From positions 12,632,379 to 12,696,378 of the forward strand of contig NC_086184.1 in NCBI RefSeq assembly GCF_023053635.1: a stretch of DNA of 64,000 nucleotides, in the 5' to 3' direction. This DNA is from Elgaria multicarinata webbii (Eukaryota > Chordata > Lepidosauria > Squamata > Anguidae). Numbering within the stretch: the first letter of the stretch is position 1; each line of letters starts with the position of its first letter. The position numbers and the translations under genes are program-made. Positions 11,875-23,082 of this stretch are shown in pieces. Below the pieces are notes generated by a model. That model saw nothing but the letters and a program-made list of their open reading frames with translations. It was not told the origin of the DNA and made no database searches.

Positions 11875-12196
11875 TAGGGTGGCCATATGAAAAGGAGGAC
11901 CAGGCTCTTGTATCTTTAACGGTTGCATAGAAAAGGGAATTTCAGCTGGTGTCATTTGTATATTTGCAGCACTTGGTGAAATTCCCTCTTTATCACAAAA
12001 CTTGAAAGCTGCAGAAGCCCTGCCTAGCGTGATCAGAGACAAAAGAGGGCAGGGCTCCTGCAGCTTTAACTGTTGCAATGAAGAGGGAAATTCACCAGGC
12101 GCTGCATGCATAAAAATGACACCTGCTGAAATTCTCTTTTCTATATAATAGTTAAAGATACAGGAGCCCTGCCCTCCTTTTCATATGGTCACCCTA
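11875..12196. mobile_element. hAT MITE, dimer-like palindrome (copy 1), exact 8-bp target duplication
   Basis: TAGGGTGGCCATATGAAAAG at one end and the inverse CATATGGTCACCCTA at the other. AGGTTTGT flanks it at 11867-11874 and 12197-12204. Internally the CTTTAAC...GTTGCA segments repeat in inverted order, as if two shorter MITEs were joined. Confidence 0.92.
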
Positions 12197-12204
12197 AGGT
12201 TTGT

Positions 12205-13020
12205 GCTTTTAACGGATCTATTGCATTTTATGGTTGCTGCCAGCTGCTTTGAAAAGCACGGATTTAACAAATAAATCCTAAATGAAGGTGAAGAACTTGC
12301 CCATTGTTGCTGGTTTTGGTTTTGCCATATTCACACTCTGGGACACCAGCTTCTTTGGGAGGAAAATTGCTGAAAAGTTGGCGTGTTTTGTTCTAGTCTG
12401 TTGGAAATGTTTGAGAACGGTGCCTTCCCAAAGGATTCCATTATTAAGGGACATACAGTCTTAATTATATCATTACATTTACACACAAAGCCAGCCTACC
12501 TAATACCATTACCTTTGAAAGCCATAATATGATTACGAGGACATTAAGGAAATTAAACTCGCGGTGAAAAGAGAAAGAGCTCTTGAGTAATTGAAACCAA
12601 CTTTCTCACAGAGAAATCATTGGGAAGCAGAGCAGGCAGCTAAATTGAAGGGAAATTTTGAGGGCTGATTCGGCTGCAGTTTGAATGCATAAGGGCAGAC
12701 GATCACAGCAGGAGGAGCATTAGCCCGTATTGTTTTTAATGAGCATAGGGGTTCCCATGGCATTCTGGTTGTAATGCTCAGAAAACTTTTAGCAGACAAA
12801 ACATTGATTAAACCTGCAATCCAATCCTAGATGTGTTTGTTTGGAAGTAAACTCCACTGAGTACAACGGACCTTAAGAATAAATGTAAACAGCATTAAAT
12901 GTAAATAGATTTTTTTTCTCAAAGCGCGCACACACACACATGCGCGCACACACACAAACAGAAATTATTGGCGTTACACTCACAGGGAAAGCGAACCTGG
13001 GAATCCAGAGCTCAGAACGT
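12205..13020. other. Repeat-poor stretch with a possible conserved element
   Basis: No transposon signature from about 12,280 to 12,790. AT-rich with TTAATTATATCATTACATTT, TACCTTTGAAAGCC and GACATTAAGGAAATTAAACT, which look like homeodomain and TCF/LEF-type sites. Conservation is unknown. A CA/CG dinucleotide run lies at about 12,926-12,957. Confidence 0.35.
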
Positions 13021-13029
13021 GAACTAAGG

Positions 13030-13156
13030 CAGCCTTCCCTGGTCTGTTGCCTTCCAGATATTTTGGGATTCAACTCCCATCAGCCCCAGCTAGTATGGCA
13101 ATGGTCAGGAATGTTGGGAGGTGTAACCCCAAACCTCTGGAGGTTGGGGAAGTCTG
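13030..13156. mobile_element. Hairpin hAT MITE with near-exact target duplication
   Basis: Starts CAGCCTTCCCTGG and ends TTGGGGAAGTCTG. Flanks AACTAAGG and AGCTAAGG (13022-13029, 13157-13164) match at 7 of 8 bases. Confidence 0.85.
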
Positions 13157-13560
13157 AGCTAAGGCCTGCTGTATTCAGATGCTCTGGATGGTGTCCATAA
13201 ATCCCCATTTTGCACATGTCCAACATCAGCTTCTCTGATTGGCAGGCAGTATGGGGACTCTGGATTGGCCAAGACAGGTGTAAATATTAGGAGCTTGGCT
13301 TTCTGCTCTCGCTTGACCAACACAGCAGAATCATCTGCCTTGCTGACCTCTGGGCTCCTGACTACCGGTAGGGGTGTCCCTTTCATAGTTCTGGGTTGGA
13401 GGCTTGGCATCATCCCAAACCGAGCTCAACAAGTTACTGGTCACCTGCTGCAGAGAGGATACTCAGGACCCCCGACACATCCTCTGGGCCTAAGGACTCA
13501 TTCCTGCCATCAATCTCAAGAATGCTCCAAGAATGCTTTCAGGTCCTTTAGCCGTGTACT

Positions 13561-13697
13561 ACAGGTGTGGGCAAGTTGTGGCCCTCCAGCTGTTTTGTCA
13601 AACATCTCCACTCATGCCTCACCATTACTATGCTGGCAAGAACTGATGGGAGTTGTTGGCCAAACATCTGCATGGTCACAAGTTGCCCTGCTCTGGC
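13561..13697. mobile_element. Hairpin MITE of the approximately 130-bp family
   Basis: CAGGTGTGGGCAAGTTGTGG at the left and GGTCACAAGTTGCCCTGCTC at the right as inverted arms, with a GCTGGCAAGAACTGATGGGA core. Confidence 0.75.
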
Positions 13698-13984
13698 ATA
13701 GGAGCACAAGGCTGCAGGAATGAGTCAAGGATGCAGTCAGTACCCAATGGGAGGTGGAACTTCTGAGGGACCTTAACTGACCAGCTTATTTAAGGCCTCA
13801 GTGGCTGCTTATCCCTTGCCAAATCGACAACTCCTTCTATAAGGAGCTATCCCAGTCCAGATGCTTCTGCAGAGAGCTGTCCGAAGTTCTGTCAGTCTCT
13901 GGCTTGCTGTGCTGAGAAAGTAGATGAGACATTTATCTCCCTCTCTTTCAAAACTAGAAACTGGGTCATCCCATGAAACTGATT

Positions 13985-14219
13985 GGTGTGAGATTCAGGA
14001 CATAGTGATGGCCACCAATTTGGATGGCTTTAAAAGGGGTTTAGATAAATTCTAGGAAGAGAAGGCTATCAATGGCTACTAGTCCAGATGGTGACATGCT
14101 ACCTGCAATATCAGAAGCAGTATGCTTCCCGTGGGCAGCTGGTTGGCTGCTGCACGAACAGCATGCTGGAATAGATGAACCTTGGTCTGATCCAGCAGGG
14201 CCCTTCTTATGTTCATAGT
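13985..14219 (+). mobile_element. CR1 LINE 3'-region fragment
   Basis: GGCTTTAAAAGGGGTTTAGA, GAGAAGGCTATCAATGGCTA and GGTCTGATCCAGCAGGGCCC are the standard sense-strand CR1 blocks. Confidence 0.87.
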
Positions 14220-14426
14220 GGTTAGCCTCTTTTTGAGGGCAGGCTGTTCTCCTGCATTTCTACATCAGGACTAATTGAGGGATCTGAACCTATCTGATGC
14301 AAAGACACAGCAGGGTTATCCATTTTGCAGAGTGAATCATGCAGAGACACAACACGAATGCTCTTCAGACGGGAGGGTGCCTTGGCTGCATCTCTGAGAG
14401 TGACTGAATGTTCAGAAGACCTACTA

Positions 14427-14938
14427 CAGTGGGGATCCACAACCTATGACCTGGGGGCCTTTATTATGCCCCCCAAAGGGTGCCCTGACCCCCATCCACT
14501 GCCACATAATTCCCCCCTGCCAATTTCCGCACACTGGTACTCTCCAATCCCTTTCCCAGAGATCAACTTTTTCTGCCACTACTAGCAGCAAGGAAAGTGC
14601 AATCTCTATCAGGAACACTGGTGTGCACATCTTTGTGTAGGCATCCATGGATCCTGGCCACGCATGCATAGCAAAGGCCAAAGTAACAAAAAACACCAGT
14701 ATATTTATCTTAAAGCTCTTACTTCCAGTAACTCAGCCTTAAAAGAGGCGCTTAAATCTTTTAGAATTGAAGCGGAAGGGATGAATGTAAAAGCTAAAAA
14801 AGCACCAAAATGATCGGTAGTCAGAGAAAAGGAGGTGTGTCCAGTAAAAAGGGTCATCTGGAGAACCCTGGGAGTGGGCTAGATTGGGACTCCGGGAGAG
14901 CCGGTTTTAGCCCGCGGGCATAAGGTTCCACAACACCG
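14427..14938. mobile_element. Non-autonomous hAT-like element, long diverged copy
   Basis: Starts CAGTGGGGATCCACAACC and ends near GGTTCCACAACACCG, imperfect inverses. It shares the CTTACTTCCAGTAACTCAGC and TTTTAGAATTGAAGCGG blocks with 11413-11749. No clean target duplication. Confidence 0.65.
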
Positions 14939-14939
14939 T

Positions 14940-15680
14940 ACTTCTACGCACCAGCACACAGCTGGGGAAATTGCTTCGAGAGATCTCTGTTTCTAACTCC
15001 ACCTTTCTGTGTTTTGATTCCATAATTCTGCAGCCAAGTTCACCTCTTGTCAGGCCAACTCACATCGCAGCCCCTATAATTAGCTAATTAGTCCGCCTTA
15101 CAAATTAAACCAAGTGAATGTCGCCTGTCGCTTCGGTCCCGGGAGACCACCTCCTCTGCGTTATTTATAAACCTTTGAAATGTTCGCCGCAGCAATTGAG
15201 GGAACGCTTTTAAATCAAGCATAATTTCTTGAGTAAGCAGCTCCGAGAATAAATATAAAGCATATCCATCTAGATTCGCTGAGAGGATTAAAAAAGGACC
15301 GTTTCCCTGCTGGAGGGGAGGTTTTTCCAACCCACGCCTTGGCTCCACCGCACAGAACTATAGGGCTCCCTCGACTAGACAGGGAGGAGGGAGAAATTTG
15401 TTTGTTTCACATTAAAATGTGAACTCACCTAATTCTGCACTTTTGGACCAATACGCAAACCATCTAGTTATCCTTCAAAATTTACACTTCTTCAAATTTT
15501 GCAATGGATCTCCAATTTTTTTTAAAAAAAGTATAGAAACAAGCATAGATTGGGGAAAATGCACACACATAAAATGCATATTTCTGAGAAAATAACTGTT
15601 TAAAATGCATTATATTAGAGATTATGCTTGTAAAAATGTGTACGTTCGGCAAAAAAACCTTTTTTGTAATTAATTTGCCC
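14940..15680. other. Repeat-free stretch, candidate conserved non-coding element
   Basis: From about 14,980 to 15,350 no repeat motif is seen. It contains AATTAGCTAATTAGTCCGCC (paired homeodomain-type cores), TTATTTATAAACCTTTGAAA (forkhead and TCF/LEF-like) and a CCCGGGAGACC block. An enhancer is possible, but this is inference only. Confidence 0.35.
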
Positions 15681-15689
15681 TCTTTTGAT

Positions 15690-15849
15690 CTGGTCACTCT
15701 AGTATAGCTCCTGCAGCTTTAACTGTTGTGATAAAGAGGGAATTTCACCAGGTGCTGCATGCATACAAATGACACCTGCTGAAATTCCCCTTTTAATACA
15801 ACTGTTAAAGATGAAGGAGCCCTGTCCTCCTTTTCCTATGGTCACCCTA
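15690..15849. mobile_element. Half copy of the TAGGGTGACCATATG hAT MITE
   Basis: Contains only the right arm: CTCCTGCAGCTTTAACTGTT through CTTTTCCTATGGTCACCCTA. It matches the right half of 16799-17118. Confidence 0.85.
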
Positions 15850-16169
15850 GTTTATGGAATACCCACCTGCCTTAGGGAACAAACACTTCTTATTTCAGCA
15901 CGGACTGTGTCTTTTAGGTTCAAAGTTACAATGATCTTACTCTCCCGAGCAATTGATGGCTGATGTGTGGGTTTTTCCTTGCCTGTTCTATTTTTAATGT
16001 TGGTTTTTATTGATTTTTTTTTGTTCTTTTTGGTTAGGGATGTGTCTTTTGTGTTTCAATTGTTTTATTCTTTGGGAGCTAGCTTCAAGGCTCTTTCAAC
16101 CAGAGAGAGAGGATAGAAATATTTGAAATAAATGTGCCAAAGAGCCTCAGCGTGGGAGTACAGTTACTA

Positions 16170-16305
16170 CATCCTTTCCCAACCTACTTCCTTCCAGTTT
16201 TTTTGGAACTACAATTCCCAGCATTCCTGACCAATGGCCATGTCAGCTGGAGCTGATGGGAGGTGAAGCCCAAAACATCTGGAGGGCACCAGGTTGGGGA
16301 AGGCT
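16170..16305. mobile_element. Hairpin MITE of the approximately 130-bp family
   Basis: CCTTTCCCAACCTACTTCC at the left and GGCACCAGGTTGGGGAAGGC at the right, with ACTACAATTCCCAGCATTCC and GCTGATGGGAGG cores. Confidence 0.8.
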
Positions 16306-16798
16306 GAATTGTTGCATTGAAACTAGTTAGGGTCTGCCACAGTTAGGGTTGAAAATGATCCCTAAACCGAGAATGTCTCCCTATTGTTTTCCTTCTGCTG
16401 CTCATGGTTATACACAAAGCCTGCCCACCTCATGCCTCTATAACAGCCACAGTGGCCAGAGCCAGTGTCAAGGGTAGGCATGATCAGGCATCTACCAAGG
16501 TGCCATATTCCAGCATGGGCCCACTTGCTCCTCCATCATTGCAACCTGCTTGATATCCTGCCTCTCGTGGTGCTGAGAAGGAGGAGGCTGCTGCCTCCTT
16601 GCTCACTGGCTTTCTGTCTGTCAAACAAGCAAGTGATACCAATGAGGAGGAAGAGAAGGAAGAGCAATAGCAGATGGTGACAATGGTGGTAAGAGGGTCA
16701 ACTCCCTGACGGAGGGGCCCCCATTGATGATGCCTTGTGCAAGGGCCCTCAAAAACCCAGAGCCACCACTGACAGATGCCCATGGGAAGACCAGAAGC

Positions 16799-17118
16799 TA
16801 GGGTGACCATATGAAAAGGAGGACAGGGCTCCTGTATCTTTAACAGTTGTATTGAAAAGGGAATTTCAGCAGGTATCATTTGTATATATGGAGAACCTGA
16901 TGAAATTTCCTCTTCATCACAACAGTTAAAGCTGCAGGTGCCCTCCCCTCTTTTAAATCTGGTCCCTCTAGTATAGCTCCTGCAGCTTTAACTGTTGTGA
17001 GGAAGAGGGAATTTCACCAGGTTCTGCATGCATACAAATGACTCCTGCTGAAATTCCCTTTTCTATGCAACTGTTAAAGATACAGGAGCCCTGTCCTCCT
17101 TTCCATAGGGTCACCCTA
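16799..17118. mobile_element. hAT MITE, dimer-like palindrome (copy 2), exact 8-bp target duplication
   Basis: TAGGGTGACCATATGAAAAG ... GGGTCACCCTA, flanked by CCAGAAGC at 16791-16798 and 17119-17126. The left half ends in CTGGTCCCTCTA, itself a diverged terminus, which supports a head-to-head dimer origin. Confidence 0.93.
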
Positions 17119-17126
17119 CCAGAAGC

Positions 17127-18287
17127 AGGACCTGAGGACAATAGTCATCTCTTGGCTTTGCTCCCCAGCCAACCAGAGATGGCCAACCTTTTGCAGCCCA
17201 TCCTAATAAGCATCAAGTGCTTTATTGAACAGCCAAGCCTTCACCAATTTTCTACAACCTCATTAGAGAGGAAGCCTGGTGGGCCTCCTTGTAGAGTGAA
17301 TTCCCCAGCAAAGGGGTAGCCACTAAGAAGGCCCTGTTTATCAGAGACACTTGCCTTATTTCAGAAGGTAGGCAGCCCTTTAAGCAGGCCCACCTTGTAC
17401 AATGTTAAAACTTAAGAGGGTTCAATCCTGAAAACTTCTGGGGCCAGATCCAGACTTAGTCATGCTTAGAATAGATTTATCGAAATAATTGGATCTTTAG
17501 TTTTTAATGACTAACGTAAGTCCCATTGATTTCAATGGGTCTACTCTGAGTAAACCTGGAGCCAACCAAGTGAAGGTGCCATACCTATCAGTTGACCACA
17601 AGGGCTATTCCTTTGTTGTTTCACTTTATCGCATTTCACTCTTTTTCATGTTATTTTCTTTGAGGCTTCTTTTAAGGATGATGACACAGAAATCACACAA
17701 CCTTGAGTCCAGTTCCCATTTGATTTTTGCAGAAAAGCCTGCCCTGGTTGGAATTTGTTTTATAAAAGACCAGAACAAACTAAACCAGAATAAAAAGAGA
17801 AAAAGAGAAAGTCCTTGCCGCTTCTGCAATTACACTAAAGCAAAGATTTCTCAGCTATTCCCTGACCTTTTCTGGAGTAGTGATGAAAATAATATTCTGT
17901 TGTTGCCAATTTCAAAGACAGAGTGAATTCCCAGCAGTGTAGTTCAGTCTTTGATCTTGGCGAAAGCATGACTTTACTGTTCAGGGTTTTTGAAACAAAG
18001 TTCTTGGACGAACTGCGTCAGACTGAAAAGCTTAGATATATTCTACACATGCCAATGTGTTGCTTGAATGTGTTTCGTTATCTAATGCATAACTTGATGC
18101 TGACAATCTCAGCCTTTGTTTTAAGAACAGCCATGTTCCTAGTCCTCATGGTTATGAAGAAAATGTTGATAATCGTAGAGTTGTAAGGATTTTCCAAGCT
18201 GCTCAAGCAAACCTTCCCCTTCTCATAGAATTGAAAATGGAGTCAACTTCATCCACACATGCAATTTTACAGTGGGTAAGAATAAGG
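17127..18287. other. Unassigned intergenic sequence
   Basis: A TAAGTCCCATTGATTTCAAT motif at about 17,518 marks a remnant of a common short palindromic repeat. The opposed ORFs at 17507-17926 and 17626-17829 show no family features. Confidence 0.5.
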
Positions 18288-18526
18288 TAGGGTGACCATA
18301 TGGAAAGGAGGACCGGGCTCCTGTATCTTTAACAGTTGTAGAGAAAAGAGAATTTCAGCAGGTGTCATTTGAATACATGCAGCACCTGGGCAGGGCTCCT
18401 GCAGCTTTAACTGTTGTAATAAAGAGGGAATTTCACCAGGTGCAAATGACACCTGCTGAAATCCCCTTTTCTCTACAGCTGTTAAAGATACAGGAGCCCT
18501 GTCCTCCTTTTCATATGGTCACCCTA
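18288..18526. mobile_element. hAT MITE, dimer-like palindrome (copy 3, internally shortened)
   Basis: TAGGGTGACCATATGGAAAG ... CATATGGTCACCCTA, but only 239 bp, so about 80 bp of the middle is missing compared with the copies at 16799 and 22071. Flanks AATAAGGT and AGTAAGGT agree at 7 of 8 bases if one boundary T is shared. Confidence 0.85.
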
Positions 18527-18534
18527 AGTAAGGT

Positions 18535-18606
18535 AAACTTACTTGAAGACGACTCGGAAGTTGCAGCTAGTGCAAAATGCAGCAGCTAGACTGCTGGCAG
18601 GTATTA

Positions 18607-18661
<55 letters not shown>

Positions 18662-19406
18662 TATAGCACCATCAATGTACATGGTGCTGTACAGAGTAAA
18701 ACAGTAAATAGCAAGACCCTGCCGCATAGGCTTACATTCTAATAAAATCATAGTAAAGCAATAAGGAGGGGAAGAGAATGCAAACAGGCACGGGGTAGGG
18801 TAAACAGGCACTGGGTAGGGTAAACAGGCACAGGGTAGGGTAAAACATCTTAAGACCACATAACACCAGTCTTAAAGGAATTGCACTGGCTGCCTATACA
18901 CTTCTGGTCGGAATTCAAGGTGTTGGTAATAACATTTAAAGCCCTAAACGGCTTGGGACCTCAATACTTGAGGGAGCGCCTCTCCCTATATATGCCTGCC
19001 CGAGACTTGAGATCTGTTGGAGAAGCCCTTCTCCGCATCCCACCAGCACAACACATACGCTATGATGGGACAAGGGAGAGGGCTTTCTCTGTTGTGGCAC
19101 CCCGACTGTGGAATGCCCTCCCCTGGGAGGCCCGACTGGCGCCAACGCTAATTCTATTCTGGCGCCAAGTGAAAACATGGCTTTTTAACAGAGCCTTTAA
19201 TGTTTAAATTCACTAAGATGGCACATTGTTTTAACTTGTTTTACTGCTTTTAAATTATATATTGTTTTAACTTGGTTCATGGTTTAATTTGTTTTTAGCT
19301 GTGTATATTTACTGTTTTATACTGTATGCTTTTATCTGTATGCCACCCTGAGATCTTAATGATATAGGGTGGGATATAAATCTTTTAAATAAATAAATAA
19401 ATAAAC
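18535..19406 (+). mobile_element. L2-clade LINE 3' part, split by a nested insertion
   Basis: The plus frame reads LQLVQNAAARLLAG at 18,557-18,600 and resumes after an insert as [40 protein letters not shown] and RAFSVVAPRLWNALPWEARL, the C-terminal RT region of L2-clade elements. A 3' UTR follows, with GCCACCCTGAGATCTTAATG and a (AAAT)n tail. Confidence 0.9.
18601..18850 (-). mobile_element. LINE 3'-end fragment inserted in the L2 copy
   Basis: (ATT)n/(TTTA)n, then ATAGCACCATCAATGTACAT and GCTTACATTCTAATAAAATC, the inverse of the 3' end at 21750-21890. At its far end a unit containing AACAGGCACNGGGTAGGGT is repeated three times (about 18,781-18,842). Confidence 0.85.
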
Positions 19407-19805
19407 TGGTGTCAGGAGCCCCACGCTAAAGCTGGCCTCGGCCTCTGATAAGCAGCGCTGAAGGCAGAAGTACTGGGAACTAACCCAGGATCCTGCATTA
19501 CGTCCAGGGCTGAACCAGAGTCTGCACCTATTGAATTGGTGCACTTTGATCCAGAGACCTTGGATTCAGAACACCTAGAGTCCATCTCCTTGAAGCTTGA
19601 ACCCCCCCCGAGCTGGTACCCCCCTCCAGACATGTCCCCCTATGCATTCCCCTGTTATACGGTGGCCACTTAGGCATCCCCCAAAAGGAGGACATAGATT
19701 TGCATAACATTTGCCTGTGCTAATTTATGTGCATAGATGCAAATTTAGAAATAATCTCTATCATTTAAAAAGATACAATACGTCTCGCTATAATGGAGAA
19801 GGCCA
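19407..19805. other. Unassigned, GC-richer sequence
   Basis: Contains GGTGTCAGGAGCCCCACGC and acidic-looking frames. It may be an old mobile-element remnant, but I cannot name a family. Confidence 0.35.
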
Positions 19806-19940
19806 CGACCAGGTGTGCATGGGCAACCTCAAAACCCCTGCTGCTGCTCTCCCTTCACCATCAGCTATGCTGGCAAGGGCTGATGGGAGTTGTAGGATAA
19901 TACATCTCAAGGACCACAATTTCCCCACACCTGCTCTGCC
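19806..19940. mobile_element. Hairpin MITE, diverged
   Basis: GTGTGCATGGGCAACCTC at the left and CCACAATTTCCCCACACCTG at the right, with a GCTGGCAAGGGCTGATGGGA core. Confidence 0.7.
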
Positions 19941-21160
19941 CAGTTCGGCTCATTTGCACACTTCGCAGTACCCTCCGTCTTGTCTGGATTTAACTTGTTT
20001 GCCCTCATCCCTTCCAGAAAACCCTGGCTCTGCAGTCCTGATGTAAATATTAAACAACATAAACTGGGTTAGTTGAGGAGCTGGGAGCTGTCTTCACAGC
20101 GCTGGGTTGATGCCGCAGTGCCATCCTCTCAAACCCCACACTTTCCCCCTTCGGGGGCAGGTAATCCTGACACCGAGGAGGGAGCTCGGGGTTCCTGGGC
20201 AGCCCTCCGGGTACCAGAGCTGCCCCGCCCTCTTCCTGGAAGGAAACCAATCGCTGGTCACCTTCCACCAGGCACCACCCCCAGGTTGACCCCGGATTGG
20301 CCCTGAGCGATGTCAGATGGTGGAAGTTCCATATTAATGTCGCTCCATTTGAAAAAGTCCGGGTAAATCCCTGACTTTTTCAAACTACAGCGTCACAGGG
20401 AAGTCCGGCGGTGGCCTTGGACAACCTGTGTTGTCTAACCGATGGGGTGCAGGTACACAGATCCACCCTGTGTACAGACAGCCCCCTGGAGTATATACTC
20501 AGTAAGGGCTTTTTAATGTTTTGTACAGCCAGTAAGGCTGCAGTTTCAAGTGAAAGATCCGCAGGGGAATGGGAGAACTTGTTAACCCTCATGCCATTCC
20601 CCTCTTCCCCCAAAATGGAAAACCTTCCTCCCCCACTGGAGAAAAAGAGAGAGATCTGTTTTAAGAAGCTCTCCTCCTCCCACCCCAGTCCCTTTCAGCA
20701 AAACAGAATTCGTTCACAGGGTCTATTTCAAGGACAGGCTGATTAGATACTCCGCATGCTTATTAGGACTGTACCCCGTTTAAGACAGGTCCTCTCCGCC
20801 TGCCAAAGGACCGTTTCTAAGCAAACGCGTTTGCCTCCTGCTTACTCGAGCACAAGTCGGTGGCTTCGATGGAGTCACACCTGTTTCCATCAGGAGTGAG
20901 TTTAGCTTTGGCATCACCCATATGGCTCCTGCGCTTTGCCATATGGCCGTCTCCATTGCTCCTGCTATCCACCCGCAAGAAGATTGATAGCACTTCTACC
21001 AGCTTACGCCGAGATGCCAGCAGGCTGTTCATATCCTCCGGTCTCTTGGATCCCTGAAGGCAGCCCTGAACCAACTTCAGGGAGCAAAAGTAACACCTAC
21101 GACTCAACTAGAATGTCTAAACACATTTGCCATTTTTAAAAACTGGATTAAACAGGATTG
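19941..21160. other. Unassigned, GC-rich in part
   Basis: About 20,050-20,330 is GC-rich with open frames on both strands but no recognisable domain or splice pattern. 20,820-21,120 also carries opposed ORFs without family features. No function can be assigned. Confidence 0.5.
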
Positions 21161-21164
21161 ATAC

Positions 21165-21891
21165 TGGATTAAAGTCATTTTTCCTGTATAATATTGCCAG
21201 GATTCGATCATTTTTGTCTGTCTCTTCTGCCAAGACTCTTGTTCATGCATTGGTTATTTCTCGGTTGGACTACTGCAACCTTCTTCTCACTGGCCTTCCT
21301 TCTTCTCACATCAGTCCGTTGGTTTCTGTTCACCACTCTGCCGCAAAGATCATCTTCTTGGCTCGACGCTCTGACCATGTTACTCCACTTCTGAAATCTC
21401 TTCATTGGCTTCCAATTCACTTCAGAATCCAATATAAACTTCTCCTGTTGACCTACAAAGCTTTTCACGGTCTAGCTCCTTCCTATCTCTCCTCTCTCAT
21501 CTCACACTATCGCCCCGCTCGTGCTCTTCGCTCCTCTGATGCCATGTTTCTCACCTGCCCAAGGGTCTCTACTTCCCTTGCTCGGCTTCGTCCATTTTCT
21601 TCTGCTGCCCCTTACGCCTGGAACGCTCTTCCAGAACACTTGAGAACTACAAGTTCAATCACAGCTTTTAAAGCTCAGCTAAAAACTTTTCTTTTTCCTA
21701 AAGGTTTTAAAACTTGATTTTGTTCTGACTTTATACTGCTAGTTTTACCCTACCCAGTGCCTATTTGGTGCATTCTCTTCCCCTCCTTATTGTTTTATTA
21801 TGATTTTATTAGAATGTAAGCCTATCCGGCAGGGTCTTGCTATTTACTGTTTTACTCTGTACAGCACCATGTACGTTGATGGTACTATATA

Positions 21892-21923
<32 letters not shown>

Positions 21924-21924
21924 G
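21165..21924 (+). mobile_element. L2-clade LINE 3' part with long open RT frame
   Basis: An open frame to 21,717 reads ALVISRLDYCNLLLTGLPSS, LHWLPIHFRIQYKLLLLTYK and PFSSAAPYAWNALPEHLR, the RT C-terminus of an L2-clade LINE. The 3' UTR (AGCACCATGTACGTTGATGG) ends in an (AAT)n run. It is 5'-truncated. The open frame of about 196 codons suggests a younger copy than its neighbours. Confidence 0.92.
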
Positions 21925-22070
21925 TATGGGGGTTTAAACTGGTGGGATTTATAAAGCAGGGGTGGACAGCACTCACCCCACCCTACCCCACACCACTGTA
22001 CCCAAATTCAGGGGGGAAATGGCGTCCCATTGGGAGGTGCACCAGTTTTGGGGGACACTGATAGACAGGG

Positions 22071-22387
22071 TAGGGTGACCATATGAAAAGGAGGACAGGG
22101 CTCCTGTATCTTTAACGGTTGCATAGAAAAGGGAATTTCAGCAGGTATCATTTGTATATATGGAGAACCTGGTGGAATTTCCTCATCACCACCACAGTTA
22201 AAGCTACAGGAGCTATGCTGTGACCAGATTTAAAAGAGGGCAGGGCACCTGCAGCTTTAACTGTTGTGATGAATAGGAAATTTCACCAGGTTCTCCATAG
22301 ATACAAATGACAGCTGCTGAAATTCCCTTTTCAATACAATCGTTAAAGATAAAGGAGCCCTGTCCTCCTTTTCATATGGTCATCCTA
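22071..22387. mobile_element. hAT MITE, dimer-like palindrome (copy 4), exact 8-bp target duplication
   Basis: TAGGGTGACCATATGAAAAG ... CATATGGTCATCCTA with AGACAGGG on both sides (22063-22070, 22388-22395). Same internal order as copy 2. Confidence 0.93.
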
Positions 22388-23080
22388 AGACAGGGTCATG
22401 AAGGGGAAGAAAATGACAGAAGAAGGCTAAGACGGTGTGAATTGTTGGCATGGTTAACTGTGTCAGGTGTTTCGTTTTGCATGAAAATTGAAACACTGAA
22501 ATAATATATTTCTTTAATGCATGAAGTTGCTTTAACCTGAAGTGAGACCTTATAGCTCAGTGTTGTCTACATCAACCAGCAGGGGTGATCTAGGGTTTCT
22601 GGGAGAGTTTTCCCCCATCTTACCTGAGCAGGATCTACACTACTGCTTTATAATGGTATTGAAGTGCACTGACAATGGTTGGGGCCCAGGACACATTCCA
22701 AAAGATGTTTTCAAACCGCTTTCCTGGTGTTATATCCTGCTTGGTGTAGATCTGGCCTTGGAGATGTCTGGGATTGGACCTCTAGGCTTCCGGTTGCCAA
22801 GCGAGGCCTCTGCCCCTGAGCTAGAACAAAACCAGCCACCTTTCATTCAGTCCCCGAAAAGCAAGTGTTTCAAAAAAAGGAAGAAGGATGAGTCAATATG
22901 CACTAGTAGTTAAGCGCTCATTCGTCTTCTATGCAGCAGCTGGCTGTTTGTGCTCTTTCTCTCCGTGCAATTTCTTCATTTCTCCTGATCAAATAAGAGA
23001 GAGCAGCATGCCTACAATCATTCAACAAACAAAACTGCCCCCTGGTGGTAACACCAAGGGAAAGTTGGCAGCCACATCTA
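22388..23080. other. Intergenic with a diverged MITE
   Basis: At 22634-22757 are TATAATGGTATTGAAGTGCA and ATATCCTGCTTGGTGTAGAT, relatives of the element at 4353-4708. The rest is unrecognised. Confidence 0.5.
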
Positions 23081-23082
23081 TT

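Noticed and set aside
13260-13870. Possible long-terminal-repeat-like tract (TATTTAAGG box, GC-richer flanks)
   Set aside because: No paired copy, primer-binding site or coding region was recognised, so no retroelement call is made.
20817-21139. Opposed ORFs (96 and 67 codons) as a possible gene
   Set aside because: No domain, no splice context, and it directly abuts an L2 LINE.
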